The notes: generated by a model not told the origin, from the letters alone. Numbered from the stretch's first letter, positions 54,929-63,946 are shown. The stretch: 64,000 bases of DNA from Dehalococcoidia bacterium (GCA_025062275.1 JANXAP010000009.1:40366-104365), one strand, 5' to 3'. Made by a program: numbers and translations.

Positions 54929-55978
54929 TTGAAAAAGGTCCGCGAGGGCATATACCAGCTGGTGACCCCGTTCCCCGAATACCAGCGTCAGGAGGCCTAT
55001 CGCCTGCGCCAGGAGCTGGAGCACAACCCCCGACCTACCCCCAGCCTGCCCTACGTCCTCCCCTACTTCATCGTCAGCCGGGGCGAGAACCTCCTGGTGG
55101 ACTGCGGCTGGAACACCGACGACGCCTATCAGGCCCTGACGGAGCAGATGCAGGAGCTGGGGTCTCATCCCCGGGAGGTCCGCAACCTGCTCCTCACCCA
55201 CTCCCATCCTGACCACTGCGGGCTGGCCGGACGTCTCAAGGCCGAGTCCGGCTGCGCCGTCTGGATGCACGAGAAGGAAGTGGAATTCATCCGCACCCGC
55301 TATGTCGAGCCGGATGAGCTGCTGCGGTGGGTCCACGAATGGGTGTCCAAGCACGGGGTGCCGGTGGAGGAGCAGACTTGGATGGAGCGGGCATCGATGC
55401 CCGTCCGCCACTTCGTGGCGCCCATCGAGTCGCCCGACGTGCCGGTCAAGGGGGGCGAGCACATCGTTGTGGGAGACTTCACCTTCGAGGTCATCTGGAC
55501 GCCAGGGCACTCGCCCGGCCACATCTGTCTCTACGAGCCCAATCATCGCTTGCTGCTAACCGGCGACCACATCCTGCCCCTGATCACGCCCAACGTCAGC
55601 CTCCACCCTCAGCAGAGCGCAAATCCCCTGGCCGACTACCTGGCCAGCCTGGAGAAGGTGGCCCGCCTGAAGGTAGAGCGCATCCTGCCCGCCCACGAGT
55701 GGGATATCGATTGGTTCCAACAGCGGCTGGAGGAGCTGCGCGCCCACCATGAGGAGCGGCTGGACGAAATGCTCCGGGCGGTGGGCACGGAGGGGCCCGT
55801 CACCGCTGCCGACGTGGCGCGGCGCATCAAGTGGAACACAGGCCCTTACGACGAGCTGCCCTTCTGGATGAAGCGGGCAGCCCTGGGCGAGACCCTCGCC
55901 CACCTGCGCTACCTGGTAGAGCAGGGGCGCCTGCGCGAGTTCGAGGCCGACGGCCGCGTCTACTTCGAGGCCGCCTGA
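54929..55978 (+). CDS. MBL-fold metallohydrolase with a winged-helix tail
   Basis: 349 residues, TTG start 54929 after AGGAGGG. Metal site THSHPDHCG (HxHxDH) with TPGHSPGH and GDHIL as further ligands. The last 70 residues (DEMLRAVGTEGPVTAADVARR) look like a winged-helix domain, common in the LACTB2-like and RNA-processing MBL subgroups. Activity could be hydrolysis of thioester, lactone or nucleic acid. No clear operon partner; the crotonase gene converges on it. Confidence 0.88.
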   Translation: MKKVREGIYQLVTPFPEYQRQEAYRLRQELEHNPRPTPSLPYVLPYFIVSRGENLLVDCGWNTDDAYQALTEQMQELGSHPREVRNLLLTHSHPDHCGLAGRLKAESGCAVWMHEKEVEFIRTRYVEPDELLRWVHEWVSKHGVPVEEQTWMERASMPVRHFVAPIESPDVPVKGGEHIVVGDFTFEVIWTPGHSPGHICLYEPNHRLLLTGDHILPLITPNVSLHPQQSANPLADYLASLEKVARLKVERILPAHEWDIDWFQQRLEELRAHHEERLDEMLRAVGTEGPVTAADVARRIKWNTGPYDELPFWMKRAALGETLAHLRYLVEQGRLREFEADGRVYFEAA

Positions 55979-55993
55979 GGGGGCTGCGTCCCC

Positions 55994-56800
55994 TCAGCGC
56001 CCTTTGTACTGGGGAGGCCGCTTCTCCATGAAGGCCCGCGGCCCCTCCTTGGCATCTTCGGAGGCGAACACCTCCCGCGATATCTCGTCCTCGATGCGGT
56101 ACGCCTCCTCGAGGGGCACGCCGGAGGTGCGCAACACTGCCTCCTTTATCTTGCGCACTGCCAGCGGTCCGTTCTCGGCGATGCGCCGGGCAAAGCGCTC
56201 GGCCGTGGGCATCAGCTCCGAAAGGGGCACCACGTAGTTGACCAGACCGAAGCGATAGGCCTCCTGGGCAGGTATGGGGTCCCCCACCAGCAGGATCTCC
56301 ATCGCCTTGCAGTAGGGCACCTGCCGTGGCAGCCGCACCATAGAGCCGCCGCCGGGCACCAGCGCCCTCTGCACCTCCGAGAGCCCCAGGGTGGCATGCT
56401 CGGCCGCGATACGTATATCGGTAGCCAGGGCCATCTCGGTGCCGCCGGCCAGGCAGAAGCCATTGATGGCAGCCACGATGGGCTTGTAAATCGGCCGCCT
56501 CCTCATCAGGGCCACGTTCACCAGGTCGCGTTCCGCCATCAGCCGGTGGTCCCATTCGTCCTCCGGCTGCCGGGCGCCAGTGAAGAGGGGGATGAGCCGT
56601 CCCAGGTCGGCCCCGGCGCTGAAAGCGCGGTCGCCGGCGCCGGTGACGATGGCCACCCGTAGCGAATCGTCCGCCTCGAAGTCGCGCCACGCCTCGGCTA
56701 GCCGCACCATCATCTCGGGGTCGATGGCGTTGTGCACATGGGGCCGGTTGAGGGTGATGTAGGCGATGCCATCGCGCTTTTCGTAGAGCAGGGCCGTCAT
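55994..56800 (-). CDS. Enoyl-CoA hydratase/isomerase family protein
   Basis: 268 residues from ATG 56800 with AAGGAGGG upstream. Crotonase fold: AYITLNRPHVHNAID, the oxyanion loop FSAGADLGRL, and FCLAGGTEMALATDIR. The usual second catalytic glutamate of the hydratase is around LSEVQRALVPGGG. With the flavin monooxygenase gene right upstream, it may take part in degradation of a hydroxy or unsaturated acid. The substrate is unknown. Confidence 0.92.
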   Translation of the reverse strand: MTALLYEKRDGIAYITLNRPHVHNAIDPEMMVRLAEAWRDFEADDSLRVAIVTGAGDRAFSAGADLGRLIPLFTGARQPEDEWDHRLMAERDLVNVALMRRRPIYKPIVAAINGFCLAGGTEMALATDIRIAAEHATLGLSEVQRALVPGGGSMVRLPRQVPYCKAMEILLVGDPIPAQEAYRFGLVNYVVPLSELMPTAERFARRIAENGPLAVRKIKEAVLRTSGVPLEEAYRIEDEISREVFASEDAKEGPRAFMEKRPPQYKGR

Positions 56801-56821
56801 ACCTTCCCTCCTTCTCACTGG

Positions 56822-58003
56822 TTACTGGAATCGCGGCAGCACCCTGGTGGCGAACAGCTCCAGGGACCGCATCAGCTTCTGGTGCGGGATAACGCCGTTG
56901 TAGACCCAGGCGAAGAGCCATGACACGGGCGTGTGCCTGAGCAGCCGCTCCAGCTGGAAGCTGACCGTGTCGGGGCTGCCCACCAGCACCAGGGAGCGGT
57001 CCATCATCTCCTGCGGGGTCAGGGGCGACTCCCGGCCTGGCTCCCGTAACGCCTCGGCGAAGCCGAAGGGGGCGAACCAGGCTGCGCCCACGAAGGCGGG
57101 CCCCTCCATCCAGAGACGTACCGCCTCCTCGTCTGTATCGGCCACCACCACGTCCCGCAACACTCCCAGCCCCTCACCCTCGGCCAGCCGGCGGCCGTGA
57201 CGGTAGGCCTCCTCCCGGTAGACTTCATACAGATAGTTCTGCAGCTGCAGGTTCATGGGCGGCAGCACAGCCGTTATGCCCTCCCGGGCGCACCAGCGGA
57301 TAGTGGCCTCGCTGGAAGCGAAGGGCTGAAAGATGGGCGGGTGAGGCTTCTGGAGCGGCTTGGGCACCACGCCTATCTGGCGCAGGACACCGTCCTCGTC
57401 CACTCCTGCTCCCCACTGGCGGGTGGCCTCCAGAGGCCAGGGTGTGCCCTCGGGCGGGATCTTCCAGTACTTTCCCTGGAACGAGAACAGGTCCTGCGTC
57501 CAGGCCAGCTTGATGATCCGGTAGCACTCCTCGAAGGCCTCCCGGTTGGCCTGGTCTATCTCGTCGTGCTGGCCCGGCTGCACCCCATGGACGTTGTGGT
57601 AGTGCTGGGCCATCACGTCCACCCAGCGCCGCTGGTAGCCGCGGGCGAAGCCCACATCCAGCCGCCCGCCCGTCATGTGATCCACCATCGCCAGGTCCTC
57701 GGCCACCTGCAGGGGGTTATGGGCAGGCAGGACGATGCCCAGTTGCCCCACGCGGATGCGCTTGGTCTGCAGGGCCACGAACAGGTCTAGAAGGATGGGG
57801 TTGTTGGACAGCTCGAACCCCTCAATGTGAAAGTGGTGCTCGGTGAAGGAGATGGAATGGTAGCCCAGGTCGTCGGCCAGCTGGGCCTGCTCCCTCAGCT
57901 CCTGGAGCATGCGCTGGTAGAGGTCTTCCCGCAGGCCGGCCAGGCCCGCCTCTATGTCGCGTCGGGAGCCAACGGTGGGCAGATAAAAAATGCTAACCCT
58001 CAT
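56822..58003 (-). CDS. LLM class flavin-dependent oxidoreductase
   Basis: 393 residues. Luciferase-like TIM barrel with SISFTEHHF, GIVLPAHNPLQVAEDLAMVD, and RLDVGFARGYQRRWVD. The PLQVAEDLAMVDHMTGGR motif is typical of LLM enzymes using FMN; some use F420, and this genome has F420 genes. Located 21 bp before the crotonase gene, with a likely promoter at 58048-58077. Substrate unknown. Confidence 0.9.
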   Translation of the reverse strand: MRVSIFYLPTVGSRRDIEAGLAGLREDLYQRMLQELREQAQLADDLGYHSISFTEHHFHIEGFELSNNPILLDLFVALQTKRIRVGQLGIVLPAHNPLQVAEDLAMVDHMTGGRLDVGFARGYQRRWVDVMAQHYHNVHGVQPGQHDEIDQANREAFEECYRIIKLAWTQDLFSFQGKYWKIPPEGTPWPLEATRQWGAGVDEDGVLRQIGVVPKPLQKPHPPIFQPFASSEATIRWCAREGITAVLPPMNLQLQNYLYEVYREEAYRHGRRLAEGEGLGVLRDVVVADTDEEAVRLWMEGPAFVGAAWFAPFGFAEALREPGRESPLTPQEMMDRSLVLVGSPDTVSFQLERLLRHTPVSWLFAWVYNGVIPHQKLMRSLELFATRVLPRFQ

Positions 58004-58047
58004 ATTACCCCCTTACGACCCAGGGCTGATGACGGGCTGCGGCCGAA

Positions 58048-58077
58048 ATTATACGCTTTTTAAGCACACACTGTGAA
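58048..58077 (-). promoter_or_regulatory. Promoter of the LLM-crotonase operon
   Basis: On the minus strand TTCACA, an 18-bp spacer and TATAAT, the latter 45 bp before the LLM start. It faces away from the TetR promoter. Confidence 0.55.
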
Positions 58078-58088
58078 TTATCTATCGC

Positions 58089-58101
58089 TTGCATGTTGCA
58101 A
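58089..58101. promoter_or_regulatory. Palindrome between divergent promoters, possible TetR operator
   Basis: TTGCATGTTGCAA, a perfect 5-bp inverted repeat with a 3-nt centre, lies between the two promoters of the divergent LLM and TetR genes. TetR regulators commonly bind such sites to control their own gene and the neighbour. Confidence 0.4.
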
Positions 58102-58111
58102 TTCGAAAGCG

Positions 58112-58141
58112 TTGATTGTAGCAGGTGAGCAGTAATATACT
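58112..58141 (+). promoter_or_regulatory. Promoter of the TetR gene
   Basis: TTGATT at 58112-58117, an 18-bp spacer and TATACT at 58136-58141, about 60 bp before the ATG. Confidence 0.5.
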
Positions 58142-58203
58142 GGAGGGTACGGGCGGAGAGAAGCTATGAGGGCCACTCTCTGCCCAAGAAAGGTGGGAGG
58201 AGC

Positions 58204-58821
58204 ATGACGGAGCCGGTCTATCAGCCCCGAAGACGCCGCCGGATGCCGGGGGAGGAGCGCTATCGCCAGCTCCTGGACATCGCCACCAAGGTCTTCGCTG
58301 ATCTGGGATACAGCCGTGCCGGCACAGCCGACATCGCCCGGGCGGCGGGCGTGGCTGAGCCGACCATCTACCGCCATTTCCCCAGCAAGCGCGACCTCTT
58401 CCTCACCTCCGTCCGCAGGGCATGGGAGCAGATCTTCGACGGCTGGCATGACGCCGCCCAGCAGGCCGCCGACCCCCTGTCTGCCCTGCGGGGCATCGTG
58501 CAGAGACTGCTCCAGCAACTGCGGGAGAGCCCAGAGGCAGCTATCCTCCATTTCCGTTCCATCCACGAGGCCGACGACCCGGAGGTGCGCCAGCTCGCTC
58601 AGGACATCTACCGTCAGGGACACAGCTTCGTCCTAGACCTCTACCGGCAGGCCCAGGCCCGGGGCCAGCTGGCGCCTGGCGCCGACCCCGAGGCGCTGGC
58701 CGGCCTCTTCATGGGTCTCCTGTTCCTGTATATAGTAGCGCAGATGCTGGGTCTCTGGGACTTGTTCACCCCCCAGCGCCAGGAAGCGATGCTGAGGGCC
58801 GTGCTGGGCGCCAAGACATAG
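58204..58821 (+). CDS. TetR/AcrR family transcriptional regulator
   Basis: 205 residues. N-terminal helix-turn-helix (about 20-66) with YSRAGTADIARAAGVAEPTIYRHFPSKRDL-type order, here split as AGTADIARAAGV and PTIYRHFPSKRDLF. The C-terminal part is a helical ligand domain ending in LFLYIVAQMLGLWD. Its divergent arrangement with the LLM-crotonase genes suggests it represses them until a ligand is present. An Arg-rich N-terminal tail is extra. Confidence 0.92.
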   Translation: MTEPVYQPRRRRRMPGEERYRQLLDIATKVFADLGYSRAGTADIARAAGVAEPTIYRHFPSKRDLFLTSVRRAWEQIFDGWHDAAQQAADPLSALRGIVQRLLQQLRESPEAAILHFRSIHEADDPEVRQLAQDIYRQGHSFVLDLYRQAQARGQLAPGADPEALAGLFMGLLFLYIVAQMLGLWDLFTPQRQEAMLRAVLGAKT

Positions 58822-58836
58822 GCCTCGTTCCCACCT

Positions 58837-59490
58837 ATGGCGTCCTCGGTTGCCCTCCTGTGGGACCTGGACGGCGTCCTGGTGGACAGCGCTGCCTTTC
58901 ACTACCAGGCCTTCCGGGAGGTGCTGGCCCAGATGGGGCACGACCTGGACGAGGAGACCTTTCGTCGTTCCCTGCTGGGCCTGCGCAACGATGCCATCCT
59001 GCGGCGGCTGCTGGGAGACCTGCCGCCGGAGCAGGTGCAGGATTTAGCCCATCGCAAGGAGGAGGCCTTCCGGCGCCTCATCGAGGGCCGGGTGCAGCCC
59101 TTGCCGGGGGCGCGCGAGATGGTCCTGGCAGCCCGTGAGCGAGGGATGCTCCAGGGCATCGTCTCCTCCACGCCCCGACAGAATGTCCTCCTGGTGCTGC
59201 GCACGCTGGGCCTGGAGGACGCCTTTACGGCAGTGGTAGCCGAGGGAGACGTCAGCAGGGGCAAGCCCGACCCGGAAGGCTTTCTGCTGGCGGCGCGACG
59301 ACTGCAGGTGCCGCCCGAGGCCTGCACCGTCATCGAGGACGCCCCGGAGGGGGTGCAGGCAGCCAAGGCGGCGGGCATGCGCTGCCTGGCAGTGGCCACC
59401 ACCCGTCCGCCGCATATGCTGTCGCAAGCGGACCTGGTAGTGGAGTCGCTGGCCGACCCGGCGGCGCGCCGCTTCCTGCTGGAGAGCTGA
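58837..59490 (+). CDS. HAD family hydrolase (beta-phosphoglucomutase-like)
   Basis: 217 residues. HAD motif I LLWDLDGVLVDS, motif II IVSST, motif III with K in GKPDPEGFLLAA, and motif IV CTVIEDAPEGVQAA. Subclass I cap of helices between motifs I and II. Substrate could be a sugar phosphate or phosphoglycolate. It is 15 bp after the TetR gene and may be cotranscribed with it. Confidence 0.9.
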   Translation: MASSVALLWDLDGVLVDSAAFHYQAFREVLAQMGHDLDEETFRRSLLGLRNDAILRRLLGDLPPEQVQDLAHRKEEAFRRLIEGRVQPLPGAREMVLAARERGMLQGIVSSTPRQNVLLVLRTLGLEDAFTAVVAEGDVSRGKPDPEGFLLAARRLQVPPEACTVIEDAPEGVQAAKAAGMRCLAVATTRPPHMLSQADLVVESLADPAARRFLLES

Positions 59491-59495
59491 GGCCC

Positions 59496-60317
59496 CTACT
59501 CCTTGTAAGTCAGGACACGGCCCCAGACGCTCTTGGTGCCCCACAGGCCGGAGCGAATGCACTCCAGCTGCACGATCTGGCTGTGGTCCACGAACAGGTT
59601 GACCTCGGGGCCGTAGTTCTGCAGGTACCAGGTGAAGACAAGGGGGTCGGCGGCCTCGAACATGACCTTCTCCAGCCCCAGGGCATTGATGATCTTGGCC
59701 ACCACATCGGTGCGCCAGGTCTTGACGCTTTCGGTGATCCCCTCGGACTCGATCATGATCATGTAGGCGCCGGCCTCCAGGAACCGACGGGCCTGCCCGA
59801 TGGCCCACTCCACATCACGGGTGCCCTCCAGGGCCAGCTCCTCGGCGGAGGTAGCGCCGCCGGCACCGAACTGGATGCCCACTTCCGGCTTGGCCTTGAG
59901 CCCAGCCTTCTGGACCTTCTCCACCAGCCGCAGCCAGTCGTCGGTGGGGATGGTTATGAAGCCAGTGGAGATCTCGATGATGTCAAAGCCCAAGTCCTTG
60001 CACTCGCGGATGTACTTGTCCACCAGGTCGGGGCCCCAGGATAGGACGCGCTCGATGAAGCCGCCGGTGGATACCATCACATCGTAGCGGTGGGCCAGCT
60101 CGATGAACTCCTTCAGCACGTCCCGTCGGTAGAGCACGAAGGAGCCGCCGGCGAACTTGACGCTATCGATGTAGTCGCCCATGGTCTCCAAGACGTCCTC
60201 CAGGTAGCGCTTACCCATGGGCGTGTAGTAGGGGCCGCGGATCTCGGTGATGCCGCGGCTGCGAGGCTTGCTCTCCCGCTTGTTGGCGGGGATGAAGGGG
60301 AACGCCCTTTGCTCCAT
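59496..60317 (-). CDS. Phosphosulfolactate synthase (ComA) family protein
   Basis: 273 residues, ATG 60317 after GGAGG. A (beta/alpha)8 barrel with DYIDSVKFAGGSFVLY, VSTGGFIERVL, DIIEISTGFITIP and AKPEVGIQFGAGG, all ComA-like. ComA adds sulfite to phosphoenolpyruvate in coenzyme M synthesis, and relatives in bacteria have other roles. No comB or comC is near. The MmgE/PrpD gene follows on the same strand upstream, so a role in a small catabolic operon is also possible. Confidence 0.85.
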   Translation of the reverse strand: MEQRAFPFIPANKRESKPRSRGITEIRGPYYTPMGKRYLEDVLETMGDYIDSVKFAGGSFVLYRRDVLKEFIELAHRYDVMVSTGGFIERVLSWGPDLVDKYIRECKDLGFDIIEISTGFITIPTDDWLRLVEKVQKAGLKAKPEVGIQFGAGGATSAEELALEGTRDVEWAIGQARRFLEAGAYMIMIESEGITESVKTWRTDVVAKIINALGLEKVMFEAADPLVFTWYLQNYGPEVNLFVDHSQIVQLECIRSGLWGTKSVWGRVLTYKE

Positions 60318-60334
60318 GATCCGACCTCCTCGTG

Positions 60335-61699
60335 CTACTTGCCTACCCGGGCCAGAAGGGCCGTCAGCTCCCTCACTGGCACGTTCTCCAGATTGTCCAC
60401 GCAGGCCGCTATCTCGCGCCGCAGGGAGGCGTCGGTGTACGGGCCTGCCAGGCGCTCGAACTTCTCCAGCACCCGTTCCCAGGGCATGGGACGGGTGTGG
60501 AAGCCTTCGTAGTCCCGCTTCTCTATCTGCAGGACACGGCCGTCTTTCAGGGTCACCCGCAGGCGGGCAGGCATTTCGGCCGGGAAGCGGGCGCTGAACT
60601 CGTCCACCGGTCGCACGTGGACACGGCGCAGGAGCGTCTGAACGTCGTCGCGGACGATGCGCTCCGGCTCGTACTGGGCAGGCCCCACGTCGCCGTCCAG
60701 CAGGGCCACCGCCAGCATGTAGGGAAGGCTGTGGTCGGCCTCCTCCTTGGTCTGGACGATGTGCTTGTCGCCCTCCTCACCGCCGCCGATGATCATGAAG
60801 GCCACTTGGAAGGTGTCCAGGTCGATACGCTCCACGTCCTCGGCCCTAAAGCCGTGCAGGGCCTGCAGCTCCAGCAACCCCTCGATGGCCGACTGGGAAT
60901 GGATCTCGGCGTTGTACTTCTTGATGATGGTCTTGCGCACCATCTCCAGGTCTTCCTTGGACCAGTCGATCTGGAAGTGCCCGGCGATGGCATCCATGAA
61001 CCCCTTGTTGCCCTCGAACACCTCCAGGGGCCCGGTGATGCCACGCCTGGCCAGGAAGGCGGCATGGGTCGCCACGAAGCCGGTATGGGGATAGGCCAGC
61101 CCCTTCCAGTGGGACAGGCGGCCGGTGCGGGTCACCCTCAGGGCGTTGTTGGGGGTGGCCGACAGGGCGATGGCATGGGCCGTTCGCTCCGCGTCCAGCC
61201 CCAGCGCCTTGGCGACGCCAGCGCCGGCGGCGTAGGTGCCCTGGGTCGTGTGGTCGAACCCCTTGTGCCGCACCGGGGCCACCTCCGACAGACGGCACTG
61301 GACCTGATAGGCGACAGCCAGGGCCGTCAGCAGGTCGCGGCCGCTGCGGTCGGCATACTCGCTGGCCGCCAGCACCGCCCCCAGATTGTCGCTGGGGTGG
61401 CACGTCTCTCCGGGGGCCAGGAAGGAGTCGTTGTAGTCCAGGTAGCGCACCAGGGCGCCGTTGTAAAAGGCGGCACGGTCGGGCGCCGTTCGACCACCGC
61501 CGATGAGGGTGCAGAGGGAGGCCCCTCCGAACTCCTCGATGTGCTGGCGAATGTAGACTATGGGCTCTCCCTCCAGGGCGCCGATAGCGCAGGCCAGGGA
61601 GTCCAGGACCCGGACCTTGAGCTGACGCCGCGCCTCCTGCGACAGCATCTCGTAGTCAGCCTGGACAACGAACTGGGCCAGCTGCTCGACCAGGGTCAT
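60335..61699 (-). CDS. MmgE/PrpD family protein
   Basis: 454 residues. MmgE/PrpD fold with an opening VRVLDSLACAIGALEGE, then NNALRVTRTGRLSHWKGLA and HAAFLARRGITGP. Family members include 2-methylcitrate dehydratase and cis-aconitate decarboxylase. The role is not predictable. It is 17 bp upstream of the ComA-like gene in the same operon. Confidence 0.92.
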   Translation of the reverse strand: MTLVEQLAQFVVQADYEMLSQEARRQLKVRVLDSLACAIGALEGEPIVYIRQHIEEFGGASLCTLIGGGRTAPDRAAFYNGALVRYLDYNDSFLAPGETCHPSDNLGAVLAASEYADRSGRDLLTALAVAYQVQCRLSEVAPVRHKGFDHTTQGTYAAGAGVAKALGLDAERTAHAIALSATPNNALRVTRTGRLSHWKGLAYPHTGFVATHAAFLARRGITGPLEVFEGNKGFMDAIAGHFQIDWSKEDLEMVRKTIIKKYNAEIHSQSAIEGLLELQALHGFRAEDVERIDLDTFQVAFMIIGGGEEGDKHIVQTKEEADHSLPYMLAVALLDGDVGPAQYEPERIVRDDVQTLLRRVHVRPVDEFSARFPAEMPARLRVTLKDGRVLQIEKRDYEGFHTRPMPWERVLEKFERLAGPYTDASLRREIAACVDNLENVPVRELTALLARVGK

Positions 61700-61930
61700 C
61701 TTTACCTCCGTCGGTCACTCGGGTGTTCTAGAGAGAGGCATGACCGGCCCGGGACGACGAGAGTCGCCGGGCAGGAACGGGCATTCCCCGGCACCCGCCC
61801 TCCAGGAGGGCAGGCGGGCCGGAGGCGGGGGCGGACTACCGATGGCACGGCCCTATGGCCCCAATTTAGCCCGCCTTAACCCTAGTGTCCAGGGGAGGCG
61901 AAGGCTGCGGGCCGGGCCGAGGCAGGAGCA

Positions 61931-62221
61931 TCAGCCCTTGAGCCGGGCGATGAACTCGTCCACCGGGATGGCTGCCAGGGTCTGGATCTTGACGCTACCG
62001 CGAGCGGCCATCTCGGCAGAGACGCGGGCCACCGTCTCGATATCCGGTGCCTCGATGATGTTGACGAAGTCGTAAGGGCCCAGCACGGCATACTGGGCCA
62101 GCACACGGATGCCGAACTGCTGCTCCAGCTCCTCCCGCACCTGGCGGATGCGGTCGGGGTTCTCCTTCACCGTCTCGGCCCCGTCGTCGGTGAGGGTGCT
62201 CAGCATGATGAAAGTAGGCAC
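61931..62221 (-). CDS. GYD domain protein
   Basis: 96 residues from GTG 62221 with GGAGGTGG upstream; the frame is open to 62260 but the extra part lacks conservation. Single GYD domain: TFIMLSTLTDDGAETV, the motif VLGPYDFVNIIEAPD and a final VKIQTLAAIPVDEF. These small alpha/beta barrel proteins are common and mostly uncharacterised. Confidence 0.9.
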   Translation of the reverse strand: MPTFIMLSTLTDDGAETVKENPDRIRQVREELEQQFGIRVLAQYAVLGPYDFVNIIEAPDIETVARVSAEMAARGSVKIQTLAAIPVDEFIARLKG

Positions 62222-62400
62222 GGTGCCACCTCCTCCCCTGTGCTCGGACGGCCCCTTCATAGCACGCGGCGCCCCGTCCCGTCAACGGGCTGTGGCCGCG
62301 TATGACAAACATGGCCACCCTATTGGGCAGCGGAGCTCTCGCGGCTGGCGACTCACCCGGGCAAGCTCTGGCCCGGCCATTCGAGAGACGAGCTCTCCCT

Positions 62401-62640
62401 CTATTTAGCCAGGCGCAGGCTGCGGCCGCAGATGCCGCCTTCGTCGTTGACCTCGCGCACGCAGGCAGCGAGAAAATACGCGCTGGGGGCGAACACGGCC
62501 TGAGGCGACCGCGAGGGCGTTGCGGTGACCCAGCCGTATCTCCGCGTCGGTGTCCCCGTAATCTGACCGCTCGTCAGCCGAGCGGGCGGCCTCCCGCACG
62601 CTGCTGGAGCGAGGGCCAGGACGACCCGCGCTGCACTGCA
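62401..62640 (-). pseudogene. Relic of a type I periplasmic (LivJ-like) binding protein
   Basis: In one frame EIRLG is readable, and after a shift of frame the sequence continues GWVTATPSRSPQAVFAPS then ACVREVNDEGGICGRSLRL before a stop. The order (an EIRLG-type strand, a G-rich loop and a VNDEGGI-GR-L segment) is that of the start of branched-chain amino-acid binding proteins. The rest of the gene is absent. The remainder of 62222-62659 shows nothing convincing. Confidence 0.35.
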
Positions 62641-62659
62641 TCTGCTCACAGGCGTCGCC

Positions 62660-63241
62660 TCACAGATGCTGTCTGACCACGTGCCGCCGGCTGCCGGCGG
62701 TTCCGACCTTCCGGAAGCCGGCCGCCAAAAACGTGGGAAGGAAGCCCATGAAGCGGTAGCTAGGGGAGTCGGGATCAACGGGGTAAGCCTCCACCACTCG
62801 GGCGCCCCGCGCGCGGGCATGCTCCACGGCTGCCTCGAGCAGCCGACGGGCGACGCCCTGTCCCCTGAGTCGCCTGACGACGAAGAAGCAGACTAGCGAC
62901 CATACGCCCTCGTCCGGCTCCGCGTCGTCGGTCAGGCGGCGGTAGGTGGACCGGGGAGCGATGGAGCACCAGGCGACAGGCTCGCCGTCCAGGTAGCCCA
63001 GGATGCCGACGGGGACGCCGGCGGCTACCCGCCGGGCCATGGCCGCTTTGCGGCTGGCACCGTCTCTACGGCGTGTCTCTTCGCCTCGGGCGCGCCAGGC
63101 CATGCACCAGCATGCCTTGGGGCCGCCCCGGGACTCGAACAGGCGCTCCATGTCGGGCCAGCGTTCGGCGTCCACCTCGTGGAAAACCAGGCGCTCAGCG
63201 GCCCCCGCCGCCCGGCCTGGCGAGCCCTCGCCCTTCCCCAT
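62660..63241 (-). CDS. GNAT family N-acetyltransferase
   Basis: 193 residues from ATG 63241, chosen for the GGAGG site 7 bp upstream; an earlier ATG at 63268 has none. Acetyl-CoA loop RLRGQGVARRLLEAAV with Q/R-x-x-G-x-G/A pattern, and a preceding strand VWSLVCFFVV. The N-terminus contains an extra Arg/Gly-rich segment with GPKACWCMAW, seen in one GNAT subgroup. The substrate is unknown. Confidence 0.85.
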   Translation of the reverse strand: MGKGEGSPGRAAGAAERLVFHEVDAERWPDMERLFESRGGPKACWCMAWRARGEETRRRDGASRKAAMARRVAAGVPVGILGYLDGEPVAWCSIAPRSTYRRLTDDAEPDEGVWSLVCFFVVRRLRGQGVARRLLEAAVEHARARGARVVEAYPVDPDSPSYRFMGFLPTFLAAGFRKVGTAGSRRHVVRQHL

Positions 63242-63395
63242 GTGTCCTCCTCGCAACGAGGCTGTCATTCCAGGTTACGACACCGAGGCCGCCCGAAAAA
63301 GCTTGCCCGTAGCGCGCCCGAGGCCCGGCGCGGCGTGTGCTCGTCCCATACATATGAGACAGGAGGGGGTGTGGGCCAAGCTCTGGGTGCTCCTC

Positions 63396-63946
63396 GCGAG
63401 GAGGGGTGAGGAAGAGCTTGATGCCTAGCCTCTGGCACTCCGCCTCGAACTGGGCTCCCAGCTCGGATCCCCCATCCACCTGCATCGCCTGCACAGGGAA
63501 GGGGAAGCGCTGGAGCATCTGGCCGAGGAAGCCCCTGGTGGCCTGGGCGGTGGCCCGGCGACAGACCTGGGCCACCCCCCAGCGGCTGACCAGGTCCTGG
63601 GCGGTGAACTGTCTGATGGTAGCCCCAGGCAGGGAAGGTGCGGCGCAGGCCCCTCACCAAAAGCACCAGCTCGTATGGCCAGGAGCGCCTGCGCACCCGC
63701 CTGGGCCGCCTGCTCCTGTCCTCCAGGCCCCGAGGCCCCTCCTGCCTCAGCCTCCTCTGCCGAGGGTAGTGCAGTCGGGCGAGGGAGCCCGAGGGCCTTG
63801 GCCGCCTCCTCAGCGCTCAGCCCCCTCCCCCGCAGGGCCTCCCAGGCCCCAAGCCACCGCTGCCTGGCCTGGGCCCGAGGGGAGAGCTCCAGCACCCTGA
63901 GCTGGGCAGCGTGGTAGAATGCTCTGGGTAGTCCTACTACCCGCAT
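63396..63946 (-). pseudogene. Frameshifted IS481-type transposase remnant
   Basis: Starts well at ATG 63946 behind AGGAGGTGG, giving a helix-turn-helix N-terminus with LSAEEAAKALGLPRPT. The frame then shifts near 63690 (RRSWPYELVLLVRGLRR) and again near 63618 (RQFTAQDLVSRWGVAQVC). The last piece has MQVDGGSELGAQFEAECQRLG and LFLTPPR, an rve/DDE integrase core, but the downstream catalytic Glu region is lost. At least two frameshifts and a 3' truncation make it inactive. No flanking inverted repeats were identified. Confidence 0.7.

Noticed and set aside
61700..61930. A coding region between the PrpD and GYD genes
   Set aside because: Only low-complexity Gly/Arg-rich frames with no start signal are seen; treated as intergenic.
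63125..63150. A tRNA-like T-loop sequence (GTTCGAGTCCC on the minus strand)
   Set aside because: It lies in the middle of the GNAT coding region, encodes the conserved protein segment there, and no cloverleaf can be drawn around it.
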